Positions 37,352 to 45,205 of a DNA stretch of 64,000 nt are shown here, in pieces (positions within the stretch are counted from its first letter, which is position 1; every line of letters starts with the position of its first letter). Source of the DNA: Pseudofrankia sp. DC12 (GTDB lineage Bacteria > Actinomycetota > Actinomycetes > Frankiales > Frankiaceae). The translations under genes and the position numbers were made by a program. The notes under the pieces were generated by a model that saw nothing but the letters and a program-made list of their open reading frames with translations, did not search any database and was not told where the DNA came from. Where the stretch lies: the NCBI RefSeq assembly GCF_000966285.1, contig NZ_KQ031391.1, forward strand, positions 3,197,208 through 3,261,207, given 5' to 3'.

Positions 37352-38395
37352 TTGGCTTTCGACGAGAAGGCGCCCGGCGACGCCATCGGCGCCGCCGGGA
37401 ACGAATACGAATCCGCGCGATCGTCGGCGACACGATTGCCAAGCAGCGCCGAACTGGTCACCGCCTCAGTCGTAATTTGCGCGTACACGCTGCGCCGGTG
37501 GGATGACCTGACGGCGGCGGTCACGTCGGTACGTGCCCAGACTGTTCCAGCCGGCGACATCATCGTGGTGATCGACCACAACGAGGAGTTGCTCGAGCTC
37601 GCCCTGAGCAGCTTCTCCGACGCGGTCGTGGTGCCGAACGCCGGCAAGCCCGGTCTCTCGGGAGCCCGGAACACGGGTGTGGAACGGGCCAGGGGTGACG
37701 TGGTCGTCTTCCTGGACGACGACGCCTGGGCCCAGCCGGACTGGCTGGAGCGCATGCTCGCCCACTACACGGATCCGGCCGTGCAGGGCGTCGGAGGCGC
37801 CGCCCTGCCGCGCTGGCCCGAGCAGGGCGCTGGCCCGTGGCGCGGCGCCCACGCGGGCCGGCCAGCCTGGTTCCCGCCCGAGTTCGACTGGATCATCGGG
37901 TGCAGCTACATCGGCCTGCCCACGTCCGTCGCGCCGGTGCGAAACCCGATCGGCGCCGGGATGTCCTTCCGGCGGTCGGCCTTTGCCAGGGTCGGCGGAT
38001 TCAGCGACGGACTCGGCCGCGTCGGGTCGATTCCGCTCGGCTGCGAGGAGACCGAGTTCGGCATCCGGCTGCGCCGGGACGTGGCCGAGGCCGTCATCCT
38101 CTACGAGCCCGCCGCTGTCGTCCTGCACGGCGTCACGCCGGACCGGACGACCTGGCGGTACTACCGGCGCCGGTGCTTCTCCGAGGGCATCTCCAAGGCC
38201 GTCGTCGCCCGCCGGGTAGGCCAGGAGTCGGCGCTCGAGGCGGAGAAGGCCTACGTGCGACATGTCCTACCGCGCGCCGTGCGGCGCGATCTGCGCAGCC
38301 CACGGACGTGGGGGCGCGCCGCGATGGTGCTGGTGGGCGTGACGTTCACCGTCGCCGGCTATGGCCGGGGCGCGATCGCGCGTGCCACTCCGTGA
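37352..38395 (+). CDS. family 2 glycosyltransferase
   Basis: A GT-A fold enzyme of about 347 residues: ASVVICAYTLRRWDDLTAAV at the start of the domain, GKPGLSGARNTGVERARGDV, the metal-binding VVFLDDDAWAQPDW near residue 130, and CEETEFGIRLRRD later. A hydrophobic stretch near the C-terminus (AAMVLVGVTFTVAGYG) could anchor it to the membrane. It resembles the domains of the double GT2 protein in layout but lacks their N-terminal module. The start is read as TTG 37352 after a strong GGGGGGG site; the frame is open upstream without conservation. A likely operon with the next two genes follows. Confidence 0.83.
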   Translation: MAFDEKAPGDAIGAAGNEYESARSSATRLPSSAELVTASVVICAYTLRRWDDLTAAVTSVRAQTVPAGDIIVVIDHNEELLELALSSFSDAVVVPNAGKPGLSGARNTGVERARGDVVVFLDDDAWAQPDWLERMLAHYTDPAVQGVGGAALPRWPEQGAGPWRGAHAGRPAWFPPEFDWIIGCSYIGLPTSVAPVRNPIGAGMSFRRSAFARVGGFSDGLGRVGSIPLGCEETEFGIRLRRDVAEAVILYEPAAVVLHGVTPDRTTWRYYRRRCFSEGISKAVVARRVGQESALEAEKAYVRHVLPRAVRRDLRSPRTWGRAAMVLVGVTFTVAGYGRGAIARATP

Positions 38396-38459
38396 CCGGT
38401 CGGGTGAGGATCCGTCCCCACCCGACCGAACAACCGCGGCCGGCGGGAGGGCGCGAAGA

Positions 38460-39434
38460 ATGGCGGTCGTGACGAAGGTGCTGGTCGTCCTCGCCTGGGT
38501 GGCCGCGGCTGGCCTCGCTGTCGCCGTACTGGGCCGGTTGACGCACCTGGACGACGTGCTCTGGCCCTACGTTCTGGTGAACGCGCTCACTCCGGTCCTG
38601 TTTCTGCCCGCGTATCCCGCGTTCGCGGTCGGCGTCGCCACGCATCGTTACGCGCTGGCGGTGGTGGCCCTCGTCGCGGTGGTCGCCCATCTCGTCTGGC
38701 TGTGGCCTGAGGTCCGGCCGGGCGGCGCGAGCGCCGCGCCGGCCGGCGCGGCCCACTTCCGGCTGCTGACCGCGAACCTGGAGCTGGACAACGGCCGGGC
38801 CGGCACGCTCGGCCGCCAGATCCGCGCCGACTCCCCGGACGTGGTGGTCGTCGAAGAGCTGTCCAACGTGACCTACTACGGCCTGATGAAGTCAGGGGCA
38901 CTCGCCGGCTACCACTACAGTGCATCCCGGCCACAGTTCGGGGCGTTCGGAGCGGGCGTCTGGTCCCGGTACCCGTTGTCGGACGTCGCGGCACCGCTCG
39001 TCGGCGGCCTGGACTCGCTGCGCGTGACGGTCACGCTGCCGGCGGGGCAGCGCTTCCGGTTGTTCGCCGTGCACACGCTGTCGCCGCGGAACTCCCACAA
39101 CGTCGACGTGTGGCGGACCCAGCTGGCTGACCTGCGCCGAGAGGTGCAGGCCACGACGCTCCCGGTCGTCCTGGCCGGGGACTTCAACGCCACCCGGGAC
39201 ATGCGCCCGTTCCGCCGTGTCCTCGCCGCGGGGTTGACCGACGCTCACGACTCCGTGCACGCCGGCTGGTCGCCGACCTGGAACGACCGCCTTCCGCTCG
39301 TGCCAGCGCTGTGGCGGCTCGACCATGTACTCACCTCGCCGCAGTTCACCGCGACCGGGCTCCGGGTGGGGAAGAGCTACGGAAGCGACCACCTACCGGT
39401 CGTGGCGGACCTCGCGCTGCGGCCCTCGTCATGA
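38460..39434 (+). CDS. membrane-anchored endonuclease/exonuclease/phosphatase-family protein
   Basis: A 324-residue protein. Three hydrophobic helices occupy residues ~1-85. An EEP domain follows: LLTANLELDNGRAG, DSPDVVVVEELSN (metal-binding Glu), VVLAGDFNATRD, and LDHVLTSPQF with GSDHLPVVADLAL (catalytic Asp-His). The layout matches YafD-like bacterial EEP proteins, thought to act on phosphoesters outside the membrane, possibly lipids. ATG 38460 has GGGAGG nine bases upstream. Its stop overlaps the next start (ATGA, 39431-39434). Confidence 0.85.
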   Translation: MAVVTKVLVVLAWVAAAGLAVAVLGRLTHLDDVLWPYVLVNALTPVLFLPAYPAFAVGVATHRYALAVVALVAVVAHLVWLWPEVRPGGASAAPAGAAHFRLLTANLELDNGRAGTLGRQIRADSPDVVVVEELSNVTYYGLMKSGALAGYHYSASRPQFGAFGAGVWSRYPLSDVAAPLVGGLDSLRVTVTLPAGQRFRLFAVHTLSPRNSHNVDVWRTQLADLRREVQATTLPVVLAGDFNATRDMRPFRRVLAAGLTDAHDSVHAGWSPTWNDRLPLVPALWRLDHVLTSPQFTATGLRVGKSYGSDHLPVVADLALRPSS

Positions 39435-39847
39435 GGATCTGGCGGCCCGGCTCAGCGCACCGGGACAACTCAGCGCACCGGGACAGCTCAGCGCACCGGT
39501 GGCGCCTCTCCCGCCGGACCCGGCTCGTCGCCGCGATCGTCCCGGTGCTGATCGTCGTCGGGGGCCTGTCCGGCTGGTTCGCCGCCGAGCGGACGGCCGC
39601 GGCCCGCGCGAATCGCAAGGCGGTGCTGTGCGAGGTCGCCGACGTCGTCGTGGCGACGCCGAGGTACCCGGAGCTTGAGCAGTTCCTCGCGGTCGAGTGG
39701 CGTTTCCTGACGAGCACCACGGCCGGCACCCACGACGCGGCGTTCGTCCGGCTGGTCGCTGGCCTGCCGGCCAGGCCGGATCCGGCCGCCATGAAACCCG
39801 TCGCGGCCTACTGCCACACGCGCGGCCTGGGGATCGTCGCGCCCTGA
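39431..39847 (+). CDS. small single-pass membrane protein, unknown
   Basis: 138 residues: a short repeat-containing N-terminus (SAHRDN, SAHRDS, SAHRWR, from an 18-bp tandem duplication at 39451-39500), one transmembrane helix at ~residues 32-52 (AAIVPVLIVVGGLSGWFAA), and an ~85-residue extracytoplasmic part with two cysteines (KAVLCEVADV and VAAYCHTRG) that could form a disulfide. No family recognised. It overlaps the EEP gene by four bases and so is probably cotranslated with it. A strong hairpin follows. Confidence 0.7.
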   Translation: MRIWRPGSAHRDNSAHRDSSAHRWRLSRRTRLVAAIVPVLIVVGGLSGWFAAERTAAARANRKAVLCEVADVVVATPRYPELEQFLAVEWRFLTSTTAGTHDAAFVRLVAGLPARPDPAAMKPVAAYCHTRGLGIVAP

Positions 39848-39857
39848 CCCACGGATG

Positions 39858-39897
39858 GCGTCAGGGACGAGCCCGGTCACGAGCTCGCCCCTGACGC
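39858..39897. terminator. bidirectional terminator between convergent genes
   Basis: GCGTCAGGG (39858-39866) pairs with CCCTGACGC (39889-39897); CGAGC and GCTCG inside extend the stem after a mismatch. It separates the small membrane protein gene from the convergent KAS III gene. Confidence 0.72.
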
Positions 39898-39922
39898 GGG
39901 GTGCGTGCTTGTCGCCGCCCGC

Positions 39923-41038
39923 TCAGGGCAGCCGAACCACCTGGGCCGCGTAGACGAGCCCCGCGCCGAACCCGACCAGCAGCGCCAGGCCGCCGCTCGG
40001 GGCCTGCTGGCGGGCGAGCAGATCCTCCATCGCCAACGGGATGGAGGCTCCCGAGGTGTTCCCCGTGGTCGCGATGTCCCGGGCCACGACCACACTCTTC
40101 GGCAGTCTGAGCACCCGGCACATCGTGTCGATGATCCGGATGTTGGCCTGGTGCGGGATGAACGCCGCCAGGTCGCTGGCCTCGATCCCGGCCGCCGCGA
40201 GCGCCCGCTGGGCCACCGGCGCCATCTGCCAGCTCGCCCACCGGAACACCTGCGGCCCGTCCATACGCATCACCGGCCAGGGCAGCTCAGGGCTCTCCCG
40301 CCACCGCAGGTAGGACGAGTCGTGCCCGATGACATCCCGCTTGCTGACGTCCGATCCCCACACGACCGGGCCGATGCCGGCGGTGCCCGACGGCCCGACG
40401 ACCACCGCACCCGCGCCGTCACCGAACAGGAAGGCCGTACCGCGGTCGTGCGGATCGATGATGTCTGTCATCCGTTCCGCGCCGATGACGACCACGTAGC
40501 GAGCGCTGCCCGCGCGGATCATGTCGTTCGCCATCGCGAGGGCGTAGCTGAACCCGGCGCACGCGGCCGACACGTCGAAGGCCGCGACACCCTCAGCGCC
40601 GAGGCGGGCGGCGACATCGGTCGCCAGCGACGGCGACTGGACGACATTCGACATCGTCGCCACGAGAACGCAGCTCAGATCCGCCGCCGAGATACCGGCG
40701 TGCGCCATCGCCTTGCCGGCGGCGCCCGCCGCCATGCCGCCCAGCGGCTCGTCCGCCCCGGCGAACCGACGGCTCCTGATACCCGAACGGGAGACGATCC
40801 ATTCGTCCGACGAGTCGATCGCCAGGCTGATCTCCGCGTTCGAGACGACCCTGGGCGGACGGTAGGCGCCCACCCCCAGAATGCGCGCGCCCGCGGGCCC
40901 CGCCGGTGACCGCAGCTCGACGGTCATCGGAGCCCGTTCCCTACGCGCGCCACGTGGATCGGCCGGCCCGGCTGGCCCACGTGGATCGGCCGGCCCCGCC
41001 GGCACGCGGCCGGCGATGCCATCCGACACAGAGTCCAC
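39923..41038 (-). CDS. beta-ketoacyl-ACP synthase III family protein
   Basis: A 371-residue thiolase-fold condensing enzyme. The catalytic triad is visible: Cys in VSAACAGFSYAL, His in IPHQANIRIID and Asn in TTGNTSGASIPLA. FabH enzymes condense acyl-CoA with malonyl-ACP to start fatty acids; isolated copies often start special lipids. Here, next to glycosyltransferases, a role in making an acyl chain for the glycan is inferred. GTG 41038 has GGGGGG 10 bases upstream and gives a 37-residue N-terminal extension with a repeat (PADPRG); ATG 40927 would give the standard FabH length. Confidence 0.85.
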   Translation of the reverse strand: MDSVSDGIAGRVPAGPADPRGPAGPADPRGARRERAPMTVELRSPAGPAGARILGVGAYRPPRVVSNAEISLAIDSSDEWIVSRSGIRSRRFAGADEPLGGMAAGAAGKAMAHAGISAADLSCVLVATMSNVVQSPSLATDVAARLGAEGVAAFDVSAACAGFSYALAMANDMIRAGSARYVVVIGAERMTDIIDPHDRGTAFLFGDGAGAVVVGPSGTAGIGPVVWGSDVSKRDVIGHDSSYLRWRESPELPWPVMRMDGPQVFRWASWQMAPVAQRALAAAGIEASDLAAFIPHQANIRIIDTMCRVLRLPKSVVVARDIATTGNTSGASIPLAMEDLLARQQAPSGGLALLVGFGAGLVYAAQVVRLP

Positions 41039-41082
41039 TTCATCCGTGCCCCCCTCTGAAGAAATGCGGTGGAGCGCCGGGG

Positions 41083-41979
41083 TCAGGCCATCCCAACGGA
41101 CTTGGATTCCCCGTCGGCGCGCTCGCGCTGCCGGATAATACCCGCGGCCGGATCCCGCTCCAGCGGGCCGATGGGTGTTACGCCGGCCGGCAGTGTTTGG
41201 GTGGGCAGTTCCGGCTCGATCTCCAGCGGCGCACGCGGCCGCCGCCGCTCCGAGACGATCGTCCGGAGGACCCGAAGGCCGTCCGAGATCGCATTGAGAT
41301 TGCTCACCCCGTGGATCCGGGAGTACTCGAAGCTGGGAACCTCGATCACACGCAGTCCGGCCTGCGCTACACGCAGGTTAATCATTGTTTCAATCTCGAA
41401 ACCGTCGCCCCAGCGTCGCTCGGCGGCGTCCCCCCCGCCGGCCGGCATTCCCGCGTCCAACGCGAGCGCCGGCAGGCAGGCGCGCCAGAACGCGTTGTAG
41501 CCGTAGCACAGGTCGGAGTACCGGCAGCGAAAGAGCGAGTTAACGAGGAAGGAAAGGAAACGGTTTCCGAGGCGGCGGATGCGGGTGATGTCCTCGCTGC
41601 CGCCTCCCGGCATGAACCGCGAGCCCTTGGCGAAGTGCGCACCGGCCTTCAGGACCTTGGTGAATGCCTCGATCTCCTTGGCGTCAGCCGAGCCGTCGGC
41701 GTCGAGCATGACGATGATGTCCCCGGTGGCCGCGGCGAACCCACAGGCCAGCGCGTTGCCCTTGCCCTTGCGGGTCTGGTGGACGACGACGACGTCGGCC
41801 CGCAGCGAGCGGGCGGCGTCGATCGTGCCGTCGGTCGAGCGGCCGTCCACCAGCACAATCTCGGCGTCACCGGGTAGTTTCTCGAAGACGTGTGGCAGGT
41901 TCTTCGCCTCGTTGAGCGTCGGGATGACGATGCTGATCGTCGGCTCGCGACGGATGAATTTGGGCGCAGCGCCAGACAT
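41083..41979 (-). CDS. family 2 glycosyltransferase, dolichol-phosphate-mannose-synthase-like
   Basis: A 298-residue enzyme with SIVIPTLNEAKNLPHVFEKL at the N-terminus, VLVDGRSTDGTIDAA, the metal-binding IVMLDADGSADAKEI and GSRFMPGGGSEDITRIRRLG, typical of DPM1-like GT2 enzymes that load a polyprenyl phosphate with one sugar. No C-terminal membrane helices are seen. Such activated sugars feed GT-C enzymes like the MptB- and GT87-like proteins at the left end of the window (inference). ATG 41979 has GGGGGGAG six bases upstream. It is 44 bp upstream of the KAS III gene on the same strand, so they are probably one operon. Confidence 0.87.
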   Translation of the reverse strand: MSGAAPKFIRREPTISIVIPTLNEAKNLPHVFEKLPGDAEIVLVDGRSTDGTIDAARSLRADVVVVHQTRKGKGNALACGFAAATGDIIVMLDADGSADAKEIEAFTKVLKAGAHFAKGSRFMPGGGSEDITRIRRLGNRFLSFLVNSLFRCRYSDLCYGYNAFWRACLPALALDAGMPAGGGDAAERRWGDGFEIETMINLRVAQAGLRVIEVPSFEYSRIHGVSNLNAISDGLRVLRTIVSERRRPRAPLEIEPELPTQTLPAGVTPIGPLERDPAAGIIRQRERADGESKSVGMA

Positions 41980-42562
41980 TGGTCTCCCCCCAAGACCAAG
42001 GACCCGCCCACGGTCACCATCTCTCGTGGCAGGTCGAGAGACGGCGCCGCGGCGTCGGGTAAGTTTGTTTGCTCGGGCTAAAGCTTCGAATGCTTCGTCG
42101 CTCGCCGGGTCTCCGGCCATCCCCCTGACGGCAGAGATCTATGAATTCCAGCGATCAAGCCGGATAACTCGCTCCCGCGAGGTCCCCGATGGCCTGAAGT
42201 GTACCATCCGCCCCACACGGGCCGGCCGGCTTTTTCCACTAATTGGCGGTCAGGAGTGCGCTACGTCATACCGGGCATCCGGCTGTCGCCCAGGCGACAG
42301 TGCCACCGCGGCGGCCGGGGGCCAGGACGAGCGGCCGAACTGGCTGAAGAACCGCTGGGAGAACATGGTACTAATCAGTAGCACAACCGGCCCCGCTCGT
42401 ATTGTCTTCGCGGCCAAGAGACCACGAAAGAGGGGAACGGGCCTCCGGAATGCGCCGTTGTCGCCAGGAGATGGCGCTTGTTCCCAGGAACTGGTTCTCA
42501 ACCCGTTCTGTCGCCATGCGGGTGGTTCGTGCGCCTGACGGCGGGTTCGCGCCCGGTCCAGC
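41980..42562. other. intergenic region upstream of the GT2/KAS III operon
   Basis: About 580 bp between two minus-strand genes, with no supported gene. TACT-AATC-AGTA (42369-42380) is a small perfect inverted repeat in an AT-richer patch and a candidate operator. The promoter of the GT2/KAS III genes should lie here. Confidence 0.4.
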
Positions 42563-44224
42563 TCAGGCGATATCGACGGCGTCCACGATGGTGTACGCGT
42601 AGCCCTGCTCGGCGAGGAAGCGCTGGCGGTGGGCGGCGTACTCCTGGTCGAGGGTGTCTCGGGAGACAACCGTGTAGAAGTGCGCCGAGCGACCGTCGGC
42701 CTTGGGCCGCAGCACCCGGCCAAGCCGCTGCGCCTCCTCCTGGCGGGAGCCGAACGTGCCGCTGACCTGGATCGCGACGCCGGCCTCCGGCAGGTCGATC
42801 GAGACGTTGGCGACCTTCGAGACCACCAGCGTCCTGATCTCGCCGGTCCGGAACGCCTCGAAGAGCCGCTCTCGCTCCTTGTTTCTCGTACTGCCCTGGA
42901 TCACCGGAGCGTCCAGGCTCCGCCCGAGCGCGTCGAGCTGATCGAGATAGGCGCCAATGACGAGCACCCGGTCATCGGCGTGCCTCCGGACCAGCCTTTC
43001 GACGACGCCGTGTTTGGACAAAGCGGTCGCACACATCCGATATCGCTCGTCGGCCTCGGCCACGGCGTAGGACATCCGCTCGTCCTCGGTGAGCGTCACC
43101 CGCACCTCGGTGCACTCCGCCGGCGCGATCCAGCCCTGCGCCTCGATCTCGCGCCAGGGGGCGTCGTACCGCTTCGGGCCGATCAGCGAGAACACGTCGC
43201 CCTCACGGCCATCCTCGCGGACCAGCGTCGCCGTCAGCCCGAGCCGGCGCCGCGACTGGATGTCGGCCGTCATCCGGAACACAGGCGCGGGGAGCAGATG
43301 AACCTCGTCATAGACGATGAGACCCCAGTCGCGGGCGTCGAAGAGATCCAGGTGCAGGTACTCACCGCCGCGCCGGGCGGTCATCACCTGGTACGTGGCG
43401 ATCGTGACCGGGCGGATCTCCTTGCGCTCGCCGGAGTACTCGCCGATCTCGTCCTCGGTCAGCGACGTGCGGCGCAGCAGCTCGGTGCGCCACTGCCGGC
43501 CGGCGACGGTGTTGGTCACGAGGATGAGGGTCGTGCTCGACGCCTGAGCCATCGCGGCCGCGCCGACGATCGTCTTGCCGGCGCCGCTGGGCAGCACGAC
43601 CACGCCCGAGCCGCCCTCCCAGAAGCCGGCGACCGCGCCCTTCTGGTAGTCGCGCAGCTCCCAGCCGTCCTCGCGCAGCTCGATCGGGTGCGCCTCGCCA
43701 TCGACGTAGCCGGCCATGTCCTCGGCCGGCCAGCCGAGCTTGAGCAACGCCTGCTTGAGCCGGCCCCGCTCGGACGGGTGGACGGCGATCGTGTCGTCGT
43801 CGATCCGGTTGCCGAGCATCGGCGCGATCCGCTTGGCCCGGGACACCTCGACCAGCACGGCCCGGTCGATCGCCCGCAGCACCAGCCCGTACGCCGGGTC
43901 GTTCTCCAGCCGCAGCCGGCCATAGCGGTCCATCGTGTCGGCGACGTCCACCAGCAGCGCGTTCGGCACCGCATAGCGGGAGTGCGTGACGAGGGCGTCG
44001 ACGACCTGCTCGGCGTCATGCCCGGCGGCGCGCGCGTTCCACAGCGCCAGCGGGGTGATCCGGTAGGTGTGCACGTGCTCGGGTGAGCGCTCAAGCTCGG
44101 CGAAGGGGGCGATCGCCGCCCGTGCGGCCTTCGCCCGTGGGTGGTCGACCTCTAGCAGCAGCGTCTTGTCCGACTGGACGATCAGTGGCCCGTCAGCCAC
44201 GGGCCACCGCTGCTCGCTCGGCAT
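42563..44224 (-). CDS. XPB-type DNA repair helicase
   Basis: A 553-residue superfamily 2 helicase of the bacterial XPB type. Walker A is VLPSGAGKTIVGAAA near residue 210, motif II is LIVYDEVHLLP, motif III is LGLTATLVREDG, and the C-terminal RecA lobe has QVSGTFGSRQEEAQRLGRVL with the arginine finger region. An N-terminal damage-recognition-like domain precedes. It unwinds DNA with 3'-to-5' polarity in family members and is thought to act in excision repair. ATG 44224. A helicase-associated protein with an XPB N-terminal-like domain is encoded two genes away. Confidence 0.93.
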   Translation of the reverse strand: MPSEQRWPVADGPLIVQSDKTLLLEVDHPRAKAARAAIAPFAELERSPEHVHTYRITPLALWNARAAGHDAEQVVDALVTHSRYAVPNALLVDVADTMDRYGRLRLENDPAYGLVLRAIDRAVLVEVSRAKRIAPMLGNRIDDDTIAVHPSERGRLKQALLKLGWPAEDMAGYVDGEAHPIELREDGWELRDYQKGAVAGFWEGGSGVVVLPSGAGKTIVGAAAMAQASSTTLILVTNTVAGRQWRTELLRRTSLTEDEIGEYSGERKEIRPVTIATYQVMTARRGGEYLHLDLFDARDWGLIVYDEVHLLPAPVFRMTADIQSRRRLGLTATLVREDGREGDVFSLIGPKRYDAPWREIEAQGWIAPAECTEVRVTLTEDERMSYAVAEADERYRMCATALSKHGVVERLVRRHADDRVLVIGAYLDQLDALGRSLDAPVIQGSTRNKERERLFEAFRTGEIRTLVVSKVANVSIDLPEAGVAIQVSGTFGSRQEEAQRLGRVLRPKADGRSAHFYTVVSRDTLDQEYAAHRQRFLAEQGYAYTIVDAVDIA

Positions 44225-44336
44225 CGCACATGACTCGACGGTACCCGCCGGCCGGAGGCGACCGGACGGACGCCCGCGGCGACGCTGGCCCGTCCCGTTA
44301 CGTTGTCACCACCACGGAAGAGAGGACCCGCCTCGG

Positions 44337-45026
44337 GTGACCAGGCCGTACGTACTGCTGAGCTGCGCGACCTCGATCGACGGATACCTCGACGACACGA
44401 GCGACGCGCGGCTACGCCTGTCGAACGAGGCGGACTTCGACCGGGTGGACGAGGTTCGCGCCGGATGCGACGCGATCCTGGTCGGCGCCGGGACGATCCG
44501 TGCGGACAACCCGAAGCTGTTGATCCGGTCCCCGGCGCGGCAACGGGCACGGACAAGTCGTGGCCTGCCCGCGAACCCCCTGAAGGTGACGCTCACCGCC
44601 ACCGGCGACCTCGACCCCTCGGCCCGGTTCTTCACCGCCGGCGAGGCCCCGAAGGTCGTCTACACGGCCACCAGCGCGGTGGCGAAGGCCCGCGGGCGCC
44701 TCGGCGCGGGGGCCGAGGTCGTCGACGCGCGCGGCCCCGTGGAGCTGACCGCCGTGCTGGCCGACCTCGCGGCCCGGGGCGTGGCCCGGCTGATGGTCGA
44801 GGGCGGCGGTGCCGTGCACACCCAGTTCCTGACCGGGGACCTCGCCGACGAGCTTCAGCTCGTGATCGCGCCGTTCTTCGTCGGCGACCCCCGCGCCCCC
44901 CGCTTCGTCGGTCCCGGCACGTTCCCGCACGACCCGGCCCACCCCGCCCGCCTGGCCGAGACCACCCAGCTCAACGACGTCGTCCTCCTGCGTTACGCGC
45001 TCTCGCCCCGCTACCCGGGCCTCTGA
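44337..45026 (+). CDS. RibD C-terminal/dihydrofolate-reductase-fold reductase
   Basis: A 229-residue NADPH-dependent reductase of the RibD-C type: RPYVLLSCATSIDGYLDD at the N-terminus, CDAILVGAGTIRADNPKLL, and LMVEGGGAVHTQFL in the second half. In RibD this domain reduces the ribosylaminopyrimidine in riboflavin synthesis, but without a deaminase domain the substrate is uncertain. GTG 44337 is chosen because the domain begins directly after it and AGAGGA lies about 11 bases upstream. It is divergent from the XPB gene and convergent with the helicase-associated gene; a palindromic repeat separates the latter pair. Confidence 0.87.
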   Translation: MTRPYVLLSCATSIDGYLDDTSDARLRLSNEADFDRVDEVRAGCDAILVGAGTIRADNPKLLIRSPARQRARTSRGLPANPLKVTLTATGDLDPSARFFTAGEAPKVVYTATSAVAKARGRLGAGAEVVDARGPVELTAVLADLAARGVARLMVEGGGAVHTQFLTGDLADELQLVIAPFFVGDPRAPRFVGPGTFPHDPAHPARLAETTQLNDVVLLRYALSPRYPGL

Positions 45027-45099
45027 ACGCGGCTCAACCAAGATCCCGACTCTGGATCGGCGCCCACCGCCGCACTTCTCCCACCTCCGATCCACGCAA

Positions 45100-45167
45100 G
45101 GGAGGGCGCCCCAGCGCCCGATCAGGCGGAGCGGCCGGAGGCGCGAAGCGCCGTCTCCGGCCGCTCG
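45100..45167 (-). repeat. dispersed palindromic repeat, family B, copy 1
   Basis: On the minus strand it reads as a hairpin with stem GGCCGGAG/CTCCGGCC closing over GGCGCTTCGCGCC, then CGCTCCGCCTG and a second hairpin GGGCGCTGGGGCGCCC. A related copy lies at 62190-62253. Here it sits between two convergent genes and may act as a terminator. Confidence 0.82.
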
Positions 45168-45205
45168 CCCTACGCGCTCTCCCCCCGGTACCCCGGTCCC
45201 TGAGT

